A DNA stretch of 64,000 bases from Clostridia bacterium (GCA_022791735.1 JAAVZQ010000068.1:4841-68840); one strand, 5' to 3'; positions 1-9,415 are shown, counted from the first letter of the stretch. Made by a program: numbers and translations. The notes: a model not told the origin generated them from the letters alone.

Positions 1-176
1 TTTCTTAAAATTCCGCTTGGAAAGTAGTAGAAAAACATTTCCCCTGTTTGCATACTATTTTGTTCATCTATAACTGAAGCATAAAGGCATAGTTTATTCC
101 ACTTTTCTGGTAACATTAAAAATATCTTTTTTTGTATTTCTTCATGTGTATCTTTGATATCTTTAAAATATTTCAG
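1..176 (-). CDS. YezG-like (DUF600) immunity protein, C-terminus cut by window edge
   Basis: The reverse frame reads KYFKDIKDTHEEIQKKIFLM, then PEKWNKLCLYASVIDE and GEMFFYYFPSGILR. This resembles the start of YezG/DUF600 proteins, the immunity partners of polymorphic YeeF-type toxins (P-E-x-W near residue 20, FFYY near residue 50). The fragment runs off the window. No ATG, GTG or TTG precedes it in frame. The only initiator after the GGGGAGGG ribosome binding site is a CTG eight bases downstream, so I take CTG at 174-176; this is inference. It lies just downstream of gpmI on the same strand. Family assignment is fairly sure, the start is not. Confidence 0.6.
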   Translation of the reverse strand, partial: MKYFKDIKDTHEEIQKKIFLMLPEKWNKLCLYASVIDEQNSMQTGEMFFYYFPSGILR

Positions 177-205
177 ACTTTTTCCCTCCCCTTTTAGATT
201 AGAAT

Positions 206-1740
206 TTATTTTATAATTAGACTTTCTCCTGTCATTTCTTCTGGTTTTTCAAGCCCCATAATATCAAGCATTGTTGGTGCAAGGTCTGCAAGTTTTCCGC
301 TCTTTCAAACTAACTCCTTCCATACCTACTAATATTAATGGTACAGGATTTGTTGTGTGTGCTGTATGTGGCTCACCTGTCTTATAATCTATCATTTGTT
401 CTGAATTACCATGATCTGCTGTAATTAATATTACGCCTTCTTTTTCTTTAATCACATCTACTATTTTACCTACACATTCATCTATCGTCTCTATAGCCTT
501 TATTGCCGCATCTAATATCCCTGTGTGTCCTACCATATCAGGGTTTGCAAAATTTAGTATTATATTGTCGTATTTATCTTGATTTATCGCTTCTATCAAT
601 TTGTCTGTTACTTCATAAGCACTCATTTCCGGTTTTAAATCATAAGTTGCAACCTTTGGCGATGGCACTAAAATCCTATCTTCTCCTTCAAAAACTTTTT
701 CTTCTCCTCCGTTGAAGAAGAATGTCACATGTGCATATTTTTCTGTTTCTGCAATTCTAAGCTGTTTTAATCCTTTTTTACTTATATATTCTCCAAAAGT
801 ATTGTTTAATTTTGTAGGTTTAAATGCTACATGTACATTTGGCATAGTTTCATCATATTGTGTAAAACATACAAAATATAGATTTAAGTCTTTTTTATCA
901 AACCCATCAAAACTTTTATCTACTAAACTTCTTGTAATTTGTCTTGCTCTATCTGGTCTAAAATTGAAGAATATTACAGAATCATTTTTTTCTATCTTAG
1001 CAACTGGTGTACCATCATTATTACACATAACAATTGGCTCTACAAATTCATCAAATACCTCTTGTTCATAAGATTTCTCTATCGCAATTATTGGATCTGT
1101 ATGCTTTTTACCTTCTCCATTTACCATTGCATCATAGCAAAGTTTAACTCTTTCCCATCTTTTATCTCTATCCATCGCATAATATCTGCCTGAAATAGTT
1201 GCAATTTTTCCTATTCCTTTTTCTTGCATTTTCTCTTTTAGCTTTGTTATATACATTTCCCCTGATGCTGGTGGTGTATCTCTGCCATCCATAAAACAAT
1301 GTATATATACATCTTCAAAACCTTTTCTTTTTGCAGCTTCTATAAGTGCATATAAGTGTCTTACATGACTATGAACTCCTCCGTCTGATAAAAGCCCCAT
1401 AATATGCAATTTTGAACCATATTTTTTACAGTTTTCTATTGCATCATTAAATTCTTTTATACTGAAGAATTCCCCTTCTTCTATTGATTTTGTAATTCTA
1501 GTAAGCTCTTGATATACAATTCTTCCGTGCACCTATATTTGTATGTCCTACTTCTGAATTTCCCATTTGTCCTTCAGGAAGCCCTACTTGCAATCCACTT
1601 GTATAAATTTTAGTTGTTGGGCATAACTCCATAAGTTTATCTATATTAGGAGTATTTGCAAGTTTTACTGCATTACCTTTTTCTTCTGTATTACTTCCAA
1701 ACCCATCTAAAATCATTAGCATGGTTAATTTGTCTTTCAT
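206..1740 (-). CDS. gpmI: 2,3-bisphosphoglycerate-independent phosphoglycerate mutase (two CGGN +1 sites)
   Basis: Interconverts 3- and 2-phosphoglycerate in glycolysis, using two metal ions. The N-terminus MLMILDGFGSN carries the metal-binding Asp; NSEVGHTNIGAG and LITADHGNSEQM are the phosphatase-superfamily motifs. The frame breaks twice. At 1525-1527, GCA-CGG-A must be read GCA-GGA to give IGAGRIVYQELTRI. At 297-299, GAG-CGG-A must be read GAG-GGA to give KEGKLADLAPTMLDIMGL. With one C skipped at each site the gene is exactly 511 codons (510 aa), the usual length. It is last in the gapA-pgk-tpiA-gpmI operon. Without the skips it would be a dead fragment, although this organism needs a mutase and none other is visible here. 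Confidence 0.95.
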
Positions 1741-1783
1741 TTTAATCTTGATCCCCTCTTCTATCCGAATTGATAATTCTTAG

Positions 1784-2542
1784 TTATTGGTTTTCGAAAT
1801 TTACTATTTTAGCAAAAGTATCTGCTTTGAGACTAGCTCCTCCGACTAAGCCTCCATCTATATCTGATTTTGTAAATAATTCTTTTGCATTAGTCTCTTT
1901 TACACTTCCACCATATTGTATTATAACACAATCAGCCGTATCTTTTCCATAGTTTTTTGCAATTTCTTCTCTTATTTTTATAATACTACTATTTGCTTCG
2001 TCAGATGTCGCTGTTTTTCCTGTTCCAATAGCCCATATAGGTTCATAAGCAACAATTACTTTTTTTACATCTTCCTCAGTTAGCCCTTCAAGCCCTAACC
2101 TTACTTGTCTTGTAATAACTTCATTTGCGGTTCCATTTTCTCTTTGCTCTAAAGTCTCTCCAACACACATTATAGGCTTTAATCCATCTGCTATAGCTGT
2201 TTTTATCTTTTTGTTCACTGTTTCATCAGTTTCTGCAAAATATTGTCTTCTCTCTGAATGTCCAATTATTACATATTCTACACCAATTGCCTTTAACATT
2301 TTACCAGATACTTCCCCTGTATATGCACCACTTTCTTCAAAATGCATATTTTGTGCCCCTATTTTTATATTAGTATCTTGTACATTTAAAAGGGCATAAA
2401 ATAGGTCTGTAAATGGAACACATAATATTACCTCATTATTTGTATCCTTAACAAGAGGTGTAAGCTCTGTAATGAAATCTATTGCTTCATTGGGAAGCAT
2501 GTTCATTTTCCAGTTTCCTGCGATTACTTTTCTTCTTTCCAT
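1784..2542 (-). CDS. tpiA: triosephosphate isomerase
   Basis: Cytosolic glycolytic enzyme interconverting dihydroxyacetone phosphate and glyceraldehyde 3-phosphate. The 252-aa length is standard. Catalytic residues are visible: Asn-Lys in AGNWKMNM (about residue 11-13), the electrophilic His in IIGHSERRQ (about 95) and the base Glu in VAYEPIWAIGTG (about 165), followed by the phosphate-gripping loop GGSVKE and GGLVGGASL. Intact: its two CGG strings are out of phase (GTC GGA, ACG GCT), and neither disturbs the frame. It sits between pgk and gpmI, separated from pgk by a 234-nt gap holding two repeat elements. Confidence 0.97.
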   Translation of the reverse strand: MERRKVIAGNWKMNMLPNEAIDFITELTPLVKDTNNEVILCVPFTDLFYALLNVQDTNIKIGAQNMHFEESGAYTGEVSGKMLKAIGVEYVIIGHSERRQYFAETDETVNKKIKTAIADGLKPIMCVGETLEQRENGTANEVITRQVRLGLEGLTEEDVKKVIVAYEPIWAIGTGKTATSDEANSSIIKIREEIAKNYGKDTADCVIIQYGGSVKETNAKELFTKSDIDGGLVGGASLKADTFAKIVNFENQ

Positions 2543-2566
2543 ATATTCTCCTTCTCGTTCAAAAAA

Positions 2567-2714
2567 TAATCAGCATCTTGTGTTGTTACTGCTCGGTAAA
2601 TTTCTCAGCTCTGCATACTGATGCTGTAACAGGCAAAGCCTTAACAGTCTCAGCAATCAACGTGCACAAGCACGCCTCAGAGAATATTTACCTCACGTGC
2701 CTAGCAATATACTA
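2567..2714. repeat. intergenic structured repeat, type 2 (ATCAGCATCTTG ... GCAATATACTAATT)
   Basis: Begins AATAATCAGCATCTTG and ends GCAATATACTAATTCTC. Inside are nested complementary arms, GGTAAATTTCTC with AGAGAATATTTACC and CTGATGCTGTAACAGGC with GCCTTAACAGTCTCAG, so it can fold into one long branched hairpin. Similar end sequences bracket 8936-9032 and, more weakly, 30183-30303, and the first end recurs inverted near 19725-19737. It lies inside the glycolytic operon between pgk and tpiA. Function unknown. Confidence 0.6.
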
Positions 2715-2732
2715 ATTCTCTTTTGAACTGTT

Positions 2733-2773
2733 ATTTTATACAGTCGATTAAGCTTAAAAGCTGTGAATTGTAA
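2733..2773. repeat. partial copy of the TTACAATTCACAGC palindromic repeat
   Basis: Contains GATTAAGCTTAAAAGCTGT followed by GAATTGTAA, which matches the right end of the palindromic family at 5109-5177, 9454-9646, 37831-37899 and 48101-48330. The left arm is degenerate (ATACAG). Probably a decayed copy. Confidence 0.45.
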
Positions 2774-2776
2774 TTA

Positions 2777-3958
2777 CTATTTATCTAATAAACATTCAAT
2801 TCCAGGAAGAGCTCTTCCCTCTAGATATTCAAGCGAAGCTCCTCCACCTGTTGAAATGTGCGTCATCTTATCCGCATAACCTGCTTTCTCTATTGCGGCT
2901 GCTGAATCTCCACCCCCAATTATTACAATAGCTTCTTGATTTCCTAGAAATTCTGCTATCTCATTTGTTCCTGTGGCAAATTTATCAAACTCAAACACTC
3001 CAAGAGGTCCGTTCCACATTATAGTTCTTGCATTTGCTAAAACTTCTTTATACATTTTGATAGTTTCAGGTCCAATATCCATGCCTTCCCAACCTTCTTC
3101 TATCTTGTCCGCTGGAACAACTTTGCTTTCTGCATCAGGTGCATATTCCTTTGCTACATGTATATCTATTGGTAATAATAGTTTGACATTTTTCTCTTCA
3201 GCTTTTTTCATAATATCTTTTGCTAGGTCTAGCTTATCTTCTTCACAAATTGAGTTTCCAATATTCATACCTTTTGATTTGAAAAATGTATATGCCATAC
3301 CACCACCAATTATCAATGTATCAACTTTTTCAAGTAAATTATTTATAACTGATATTTTATCAGATACCTTTTTTCCACCAATAATTGAAACAAAAGGTCT
3401 TTCTGGATTATTTAATGCCTCACCTAAAAATTTTATCTCTTTTTCTATCAAAAATCCTGACACTGCTGGTAAAAATTCTGCAACACCTGCAGTAGAACTA
3501 TGCGCCCTATGTGCTGTTCCAAAAGCATCATTTACATAGATTTCAGCAAGAGATGCAAGCTCTTTTGAAAACTCTCTATCATTTGCCTCTTCTCTTTTAT
3601 CAAACCTAACATTTTCAAGTAATACAACTTCTCCATCTTTCATATCTTGTGTTAGTGTTTTTGCACTTTCACCTATGATATCATTTGCAAGCTTTACTTC
3701 TTTTCCAAGCTCTTTTTCTAATTCTTTTCTAACTGGTTCAAGTGAGAATTCCTTTTTTACTTCTCCCTTTGGTCTACCAAGATGTGAGCATAGAATTACC
3801 TTCGCATTACTTTCCAATAAATATTTTATTGTTGGAAGTGCTCCTACAATTCTTCTTGTATCTGTGATATTTCCATTTTCATCCTGTGGTACATTAAAAT
3901 CACATCTAACCAAAACTTTCTTCCCTGAAACATCTATATCTCTAATTGTTTTTTTCAT
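2777..3958 (-). CDS. pgk: phosphoglycerate kinase
   Basis: Transfers phosphate from 1,3-bisphosphoglycerate to ADP in the cytosol. The 393-aa length is typical. It starts MKKTIRDIDVSGKKVLVRCDFNVP, with the substrate-binding RCDFNVP motif; then HLGRP (about residue 60), ENVRFD (about 118), the interdomain hinge region, and the C-terminal nucleotide loop GGGDSAAA. Intact; CGG strings occur only out of phase (GCG GAT, AAC GGA, GCG GAC). The start follows gapA after 21 nt, so the two are co-transcribed. Confidence 0.97.
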   Translation of the reverse strand: MKKTIRDIDVSGKKVLVRCDFNVPQDENGNITDTRRIVGALPTIKYLLESNAKVILCSHLGRPKGEVKKEFSLEPVRKELEKELGKEVKLANDIIGESAKTLTQDMKDGEVVLLENVRFDKREEANDREFSKELASLAEIYVNDAFGTAHRAHSSTAGVAEFLPAVSGFLIEKEIKFLGEALNNPERPFVSIIGGKKVSDKISVINNLLEKVDTLIIGGGMAYTFFKSKGMNIGNSICEEDKLDLAKDIMKKAEEKNVKLLLPIDIHVAKEYAPDAESKVVPADKIEEGWEGMDIGPETIKMYKEVLANARTIMWNGPLGVFEFDKFATGTNEIAEFLGNQEAIVIIGGGDSAAAIEKAGYADKMTHISTGGGASLEYLEGRALPGIECLLDK

Positions 3959-3979
3959 AATTAATCACATTCCTTATCT

Positions 3980-4981
3980 TTATTTTGTTGCCATATATAC
4001 AGCTAAATCCACAAGCTTATTTGAATATCCCCATTCATTATCATACCAAGCAACTAATTTTACAAATGTATCTGTTAAGGCAATTCCTGCTTTTGCATCA
4101 AATATTGATGTATGTTCATCATGTATAAAGTCTGAAGATACTACTAAATCATCTACATATTCAATAACACCTTTCATTTCATTTTCTGATGCTTTCTTAA
4201 CTGCTGCACATATCTCTTCATATGTTGCAGCTTTTTCTAAATTACATGTTAAATCTACTACTGATACATCTGTTGTAGGAACTCTAAATGCCATACCCGT
4301 AAGTTTTCCATTTAATGCTGGTATTACCTTTCCAACTGCTTTTGCAGCTCCTGTTGATGATGGTATTATATTGTATGATGCAGCTCTTCCGCCTCTCCAA
4401 TCTTTCTTTGAAGCTCCATCTACTGTTTTTTGTGTTGCTGTAATTGAGTGAACTGTTGTCATTAGACCATCCTTTATTCCAAAGTTATCATTTATTACTT
4501 TTGCAAGTGGTGCTAAGCAATTTGTAGTACAAGATGCATTTGATACTATATTCATAGATGGATCATACTCTGTATGATTAACTCCCATTACAAACATTGG
4601 CGCATCTTTTGAAGGTGCACTTATTACTACCTTTTTCGCACCTGCTTCTAAGTGTGCATTTGCTTTTTCTAATGTTGTGAATACTCCTGAACATTCAAGT
4701 ACATATTCTACACCATCTGCTCCCCAAGGAATATTTTTAGGTTCCATCTCATTATATACCTTTATTTCCTTACCATTTATTATAAGCTTTCCTTCTTCTG
4801 CTCTTACTTCTCCCTCAAATCTACCATGTATTGTGTCATATTTAAGCATATATGCCATATAATCTGAAGTAATAAATGGATCATTTATTGATACTACTTC
4901 AACCTCTCCTTTTGAAAGTGCGGCTTGACATGTTAATTTTCCTATTCTGCCAAAACCATTAATTCCTATTTTTACTGACAT
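3980..4981 (-). CDS. gapA: type I glyceraldehyde-3-phosphate dehydrogenase
   Basis: NAD-dependent oxidation and phosphorylation of glyceraldehyde 3-phosphate. The N-terminal Rossmann motif is IGINGFGRIGKL; the catalytic Cys is in SNASCTTNCLAP (about residue 151-155); the C-terminus WYDNEWGYSNKLVDL is family-typical. 333 aa, intact, with the CGG string out of phase in GGC GGA. A strong AAGGAGGAA site precedes the ATG. First gene of the glycolytic operon, driven by the promoter at 5057-5085. Confidence 0.98.
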   Translation of the reverse strand: MSVKIGINGFGRIGKLTCQAALSKGEVEVVSINDPFITSDYMAYMLKYDTIHGRFEGEVRAEEGKLIINGKEIKVYNEMEPKNIPWGADGVEYVLECSGVFTTLEKANAHLEAGAKKVVISAPSKDAPMFVMGVNHTEYDPSMNIVSNASCTTNCLAPLAKVINDNFGIKDGLMTTVHSITATQKTVDGASKKDWRGGRAASYNIIPSSTGAAKAVGKVIPALNGKLTGMAFRVPTTDVSVVDLTCNLEKAATYEEICAAVKKASENEMKGVIEYVDDLVVSSDFIHDEHTSIFDAKAGIALTDTFVKLVAWYDNEWGYSNKLVDLAVYMATK

Positions 4982-5056
4982 AAAAATTCCTCCTTATCCT
5001 TTACGGTTTTAACCTTTGTTTTAAGTATCCGTAAATTATCTTTGTTTTTCGGTTCT

Positions 5057-5085
5057 ATTGTATATCAAACTGAATTACTTTGCAA
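5057..5085 (-). promoter_or_regulatory. sigma-A-type promoter of the gapA-pgk-tpiA-gpmI operon
   Basis: On the minus strand TTGCAA (5080-5085) and TACAAT (5057-5062) are separated by 17 nt, giving a leader of about 70 nt. The leader contains GTTTTAACC/GGTTAAAAC-like arms near 5000-5030, with no clear terminator. Promoter call from consensus only. Confidence 0.6.
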
Positions 5086-5108
5086 GTATTTTTTCTAATT
5101 TACTTTTT

Positions 5109-5177
5109 CACAATTCACAACTATTATAACTTAAGGCTCATGCAGGGTAAACGATATTTAAAACTGTGAATTGTAAA
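5109..5177. repeat. TTACAATTCACAGC-type palindromic repeat, short form
   Basis: Left arm CACAATTCACAAC and right arm ACTGTGAATTGTAA flank a core containing CTTAAGGCTCATGCAGG and TAAACG. This matches the core of the copy at 37831-37899. About 68 bp, non-coding, between the gapA promoter and the small gene at 5267. Confidence 0.65.
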
Positions 5178-5189
5178 AAATAAAATAAT

Positions 5190-5230
5190 AGGACATACTA
5201 AAACAACCTTTTTGTTTTAGTATGTCCTAT
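5190..5230 (-). terminator. intrinsic terminator after the 62-aa small gene
   Basis: Perfect 17-bp inverted repeat AGGACATACTAAAACAA / TTGTTTTAGTATGTCCT with a 5-nt loop, flanked by T-rich sequence on both strands. It closes the minus-strand gene at 5267 and may be bidirectional. Confidence 0.75.
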
Positions 5231-5266
5231 TTTGCCGGCATTATTTATTTTAAAAGTGTTCTTAAA

Positions 5267-5455
5267 TTAGAACTTTATCTCTTGAAATAAGAACCCCTTA
5301 ATTCCTTGCCATGTAACTTCTTGGTGTAAAAATGCATTAATTTCATCTTCAACTTTTTGTTGGTATGGAGTTAATTCTACATTGATTTCTTGAAATAAGA
5401 ATGATTTTACTTTGCTCCAAAAACTAACTTTTGTAGGTAATTGATTTTCTACCAT
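5267..5455 (-). CDS. 62-aa small protein with repeated FLFQEI motif
   Basis: Sequence MVENQLPTKVSFWSKVKSFL..., in which K-SFLFQEI and KGFLFQEIKF occur near residues 18-24 and 53-62, with a related FLHQEV between them. No signal peptide or membrane segment. The AAAGGAGGAAATAAAG ribosome binding site at ideal spacing, a terminator directly downstream and its own transcription unit support a real gene. I do not recognise a family; the three aromatic-Q-E repeats suggest a repeated amphipathic segment. Function unknown. Confidence 0.65.
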   Translation of the reverse strand: MVENQLPTKVSFWSKVKSFLFQEINVELTPYQQKVEDEINAFLHQEVTWQGIKGFLFQEIKF

Positions 5456-5643
5456 CTTTATTTCCTCCTTTGTGATACTTTTCGGTTTATATATAATTTA
5501 TACTATATTTTCCAAAATTTTGCAAGGTTTTACACTAAATTTACATATTAAGTTTTTATTACATTAACATGTCAATTATATTACATGTTCAAATTGATAG
5601 CTTTAATTACTAATTGTTAAATTCTATACTTATATAATCAGAG

Positions 5644-6924
5644 TTAACTTTCCTTTGCCTCTTCAAACAGCTTTGCCATAGTTTCATTTCCGCGTGTAAG
5701 TTTCTTGATTGTTAAGTCCTCTGCTTTACCATTTGCTAAACGGAGATTATTTTCACTACTTAATAATGCTTCTTTTGTCTTTTGTAAGCTGCTAATACTT
5801 TTATCAATTTCATCAATAGCTTTTTTGAATTTTTCACTTGCTAATCTATAATTTCTACCAAAATCGTTTTTAAATTGTTCCATTCTACTTTCAAAATTTG
5901 TAATATCAATATTTTGATTTTTTATCAACTCAAGTTCTTTACGATATTCAAGCGATTTATTTGATAAATTACGTATTAGTGTAATCAATGGTATAAAGAA
6001 TTGAGGTCTTACAACATACATTTTATCATATTTATGTGATACATCTACAATACCATTATTGTATAAATCATTATCCATTTCTAACAGAGTTACTAATACT
6101 GCATATTCGCATGATTTCTCCCTACGATCTTTATCAAGTTCTTTAAAGAAGTCTTCATTCTTATGTTTAGTCGCCGTTTCATCCGCTTCGTTTTTCATTT
6201 CAAACATAATAGATACAATTTCATTTCCATCTTCATCATAATCTCTGTAAATAAAATCACCTTTTGAGCCAGTACGAGCATCATTATCTTTTTCAAAATA
6301 AGCATTTGGAAATAGTGGTCTTAAACTATTAAATGAATCACTACAATGCTGTTCCAAAGATTCACCTATCATTTTTGTTGATTGTTTTGCTTTAAAATCT
6401 TTATAATACTCAATTTGCTCATCTTTATTTTTTAGTTGTATATCATAAGATTCTTTTATATTTTTTTCTCTTAATTCATACTCTTTATTCTTTAATTCAA
6501 GCTCACTGCTTAATTCAGTAATTTTCTGTTCTTTTTCAGAAAGCGCTTTATTAATTTCTAACTTGCTATTTGTTGCATTTAATTCCAACTTATTTGTAAG
6601 CTCTAATATCTCAGTATTTTTTTGATTAAGCTTATCTTGATACTCTTTATCTAATTTACTTTTAGTTTGTTCTTCAATATTTGCAACTTGATTTTTTAAA
6701 TTGGATAATTCAATATCTTTATTAGAAATCTGCTTTTGCAATTCTTCTCTAATATGAGCTTCTGCAAGTTTTATTTCATTGTCTTTTTCATCTTTATACT
6801 GCTTCTCCCTTGCATTAATTTGCTTATTAAACTCATCATCTCTTACTTGTCTTAAAATTGATTCGTAACTTGTTTCATCTATTTGAAAAACTTGTCCACA
6901 ATTTGGGCATTTGATTTCGTTCAT
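5644..6924 (-). CDS. DUF2130 coiled-coil protein with zinc-ribbon-like N-terminus
   Basis: Begins MNEIKCPNCGQVFQID (CPxCG zinc-ribbon start), then about 170 residues of Lys/Glu-rich coiled coil, then a DUF2130 domain with GSKGDFIYRDYDEDGNEIVSIMFEMKNEADETATKHKNEDFFKELDKDR, which has the D-x(n)-E-x-K pattern of a PD-(D/E)xK nuclease fold, and a second coiled coil to the end. I choose the ATG at 6922-6924 because GGGAGGGAG lies five bases upstream; the longer frame lacks such a site. Monocistronic. Related proteins sit near phage and defence genes, but nothing here shows that role. Confidence 0.8.
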   Translation of the reverse strand: MNEIKCPNCGQVFQIDETSYESILRQVRDDEFNKQINAREKQYKDEKDNEIKLAEAHIREELQKQISNKDIELSNLKNQVANIEEQTKSKLDKEYQDKLNQKNTEILELTNKLELNATNSKLEINKALSEKEQKITELSSELELKNKEYELREKNIKESYDIQLKNKDEQIEYYKDFKAKQSTKMIGESLEQHCSDSFNSLRPLFPNAYFEKDNDARTGSKGDFIYRDYDEDGNEIVSIMFEMKNEADETATKHKNEDFFKELDKDRREKSCEYAVLVTLLEMDNDLYNNGIVDVSHKYDKMYVVRPQFFIPLITLIRNLSNKSLEYRKELELIKNQNIDITNFESRMEQFKNDFGRNYRLASEKFKKAIDEIDKSISSLQKTKEALLSSENNLRLANGKAEDLTIKKLTRGNETMAKLFEEAKES

Positions 6925-6983
6925 ATACTCCCTCCATTTAACTTTATATTTCATTATATAATCTTGTTTTTAATAATCTTAAA

Positions 6984-7857
6984 TTATATCACAACATCTC
7001 TTTTGAGCCTATTTGAATTCACCTCGCCTAACCCAATAAATGTCTGCTTTTCGTCATATATTTTATATATGCCATCTGAATTTTTCGTACCTATTTTTAC
7101 TCCATTTAAAAATAATTCTAGTTCTCTTTGAGATAATATAATATTTTCATTTTTTTCAAATATGTCTTCAATTTCAATTATCCTATTTTGAATATATACT
7201 GTATATTCACTATTTTTTTCTAATTCTTCTAAAGCTATTGCTTTATCTATACTAAATATACCGAACCTTTACTCTTTTAAGTTCTTGCATTGTTCCGCAC
7301 TTCTCCTAAAGCTTTTGCAATGTCTTCACAAAGTGACCTAATATATGTACCTTTTGATACATGTACAGTAAAATATATTTCATTTTTTTCTATTTTGTTT
7401 AGATTTATATCATATATTTCTATTTGTCTTGGTTCTATATCCACTTTTTTTCCTTCTCTTGCATATTCATACAATTTTTTTCCGCTTCACTTTTATTGCA
7501 GAATACATTGGTGGAACTTGACTTTGCTTGCCCAAAAAACTTTTCAAAACTTTCTCTACATTTTCCTCTTCTAAGTGTTTTAAATCAACATCTTGTTCCT
7601 TTATTATACTACCTTCTCTATCCCCTGTATCAGTTTGTATTCCAAGCTTTAATACTACCTGATAAACCTTATCATGATCTATTAAATACTTAGATATTTT
7701 AGTACCTTTTCCGAATAAGCAAAGGAAGAACACCTGTCGCTAGTGGATCTAGCGTACCAGTGTGTCCTACTTTCTCATTTAATATTTTTTTTACTTTATA
7801 TACTACATCATGTGAAGTACAGTCTTTTGGTTTTTCTACAACTAAAATTCCATCCAT
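6984..7857 (-). CDS. truB: tRNA pseudouridine-55 synthase (four CGGN +1 sites)
   Basis: Makes pseudouridine 55 in the T loop of tRNA. Reconstructed from the ATG at 7857: MDGILVVEKPKDCTSHDVVY, the catalytic-Asp motif GHTGTLDPLATGVLP, then LLIGKGTK, PMYSAIKVKGKKLYEYAREG, YIRSLCEDIAKALGEVGTMQELKR and a C-terminal domain. Four in-frame CGG triplets must be read as CGGN = Gly: 7711-7713 (ATT-CGGA), 7482-7484 (AAG-CGGA), 7295-7297 (GTG-CGGA), 7261-7263 (GTT-CGGT). With four skipped bases the length is 290 codons, normal for TruB. Conventional translation would end within about 50 codons. Confidence 0.93.
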
Positions 7858-7876
7858 ATCTCATTACTTTTCTAGT

Positions 7877-7960
7877 GAATGTTTGGGGACGGTTCCAAAA
7901 CGTTCACATTTTCAATTTATCTATTAGTTGAACGTTTTGGAACCGTCCCCAAACGTTCAT
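7877..7960. repeat. 30-bp inverted repeat containing GGGGACGGTTCC between nrnA and truB
   Basis: Arms 7877-7906 and 7929-7960 are nearly perfect complements, each containing GTTTGGGGACGGTTCC/AACGTTC. The nrnA stop codon lies in the right arm. No strong T-run follows, so it may be an mRNA processing or stability hairpin, or a small mobile palindrome, rather than a terminator. Confidence 0.7.
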
Positions 7961-8911
7961 TTTAAAAATGTTTTTGCTCTTTCAATAATTTTTTCTTTGG
8001 CTTGTTCTAATGGGAAGTGTATCGTACAACCTGCCGCTCTTACGTGCCCTCCACCACCAAATATTGAACAAACTTCTGCAACATTTACATATTCAGAAGA
8101 CCTAAGCGAAACTTTAAATCCATCTTCAATTTCTCTAAGGAATATTGAAACTTCTACATTTTCTATATCTCTTCCTATTTCTACTAGTCCTTCATGGTCT
8201 CCTGGAACTACATTAAACTTCTTTTCGTCTTCTAAAGTTATATATGTAATTGCTATTTTGCCATCTGATGTGAATTCCATTCTATCCATTATAACCTTAC
8301 AAAGCTCAAAGTTTGCTTTTGTTTTTGTTTGTAATGCTTTTTTGCATATTTCAGGCAAATTTACACCTAATCTCAAAAGCTGTGCTGTTATTTCAAAAGT
8401 TTCTGTTGTAACTCCAGCATATCTAAATCCACCTGTATCTGTTACCATCCCTGTTAATATACAAGTTCCTATATCTTTGTCTATTTCTACTCCTATATGA
8501 TTCATAGCAAGTATAAGTATTTGGGCACATGCTGGAGATACTGGATCTACACAATTATAGTCTGCAAACATAGTATTAGTTCCATGATGATCTATTGATA
8601 CTTTTGACTTTGCATTTTCATAATACTCTTCATATCCTTTAAGCCTCTTTGTATCTGTACAATCCAAAGATATTCCTAAATCATATATAAAATCTTTCTT
8701 ACCTTCTTCTTTTATATTTTCACTTCCTGGAAGAAATGAAAAAGTCTTAGGATATTTTGGTATTATTATATCAACATCTTTACCCATTTTAACAAGTGCA
8801 TGATACATTGCAAGCGAACTTCCGAACTGCATCTCCATCTGGTGATTCATGTGTTAATATAACAACAGTATTTGCTTTTTCTATTTCCTCTTTTATGTTA
8901 TCTAAAATCAT
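7957..8911 (-). CDS. nrnA: DHH-family oligoribonuclease / pAp phosphatase (one CGGN +1 site)
   Basis: NrnA-type DHH/DHHA1 phosphoesterase degrading nano-RNA and pAp. Reading from the ATG at 8909-8911: MILDNIKEEIEKANTVVILTHESPDGDAVGSSLAMYHAL. The DGDA motif is directly followed by GTT-CGG-A at 8822-8824, which must be decoded V-G. Other signatures are SLDCTD, SIDHHGTN (DHH motif, about residue 115), and the DHHA1 end IFGGGGHVRAAGCTI. 318 codons after one skip. Lies between rbfA and truB, the usual Bacillota neighbourhood. Confidence 0.92.
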
Positions 8912-8935
8912 AAACTCCCCCTATTATTTCTAAAA

Positions 8936-9032
8936 ATGATCAGCATCCTGCCTCGCCTAAGTTCGTTCAAAATTGCAGGGTACACATCAGTACTCCTCCA
9001 CAATCTTTGAACTCACACGTCTTGCAATATAC
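8936..9032. repeat. intergenic structured repeat, type 2
   Basis: Starts AATGATCAGCATCCTGC and ends CGTCTTGCAATATACTAATTTTC, the same ends as 2567-2714. Internal arms include TTCAAAATTG with CAATCTTTGAA. About 95 bp between rbfA and nrnA. Confidence 0.6.
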
Positions 9033-9415
9033 TAATTTTCTTTAGAATTATCTTCTTTATTTGATATTGGCATAATTTCTTTAAGAATCTGGTCTATTTT
9101 TGCACCATACTCCATTGAATCATCTAGTACAAATACAAGTTCTGGTGTTACTCTTAAGTTAATTCTTTTTGCAATTTCTGTCCTAATAAAACCTGCAGAT
9201 TTTTTTAAGTTAGCAAAAGTTTCTTTAATATTCTTTGAATTTAATATACTTACATATACCTTTGCATACTTAAAGTCTGGTGTAATTTTAGTTTTAGTCA
9301 CACTTATTAAACCCGTTATTTTAGGGTTTTTAAGCTCATAATTTATAATCGTACTTATTTCTTTTTTTAATTCTTCGTCTATTCTGTTTAGACGATTATT
9401 ATTCTTGACACTCAT
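9032..9415 (-). CDS. rbfA: 30S ribosome-binding factor A
   Basis: 127-aa KH-like protein for late 30S maturation and cold adaptation. Recognisable pattern: NNRLNRIDEELKKEISTIINYELKNPKITGLISVTKTKITPDFKYAKVYVSIL, then SAGFIRTEIAKRINLRVTPELVFVLDDSMEYGAKIDQIL. Intact. Downstream of infB across the 9454-9646 repeat, and upstream of nrnA and truB, as in most Bacillota. Confidence 0.96.
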   Translation of the reverse strand: MSVKNNNRLNRIDEELKKEISTIINYELKNPKITGLISVTKTKITPDFKYAKVYVSILNSKNIKETFANLKKSAGFIRTEIAKRINLRVTPELVFVLDDSMEYGAKIDQILKEIMPISNKEDNSKEN

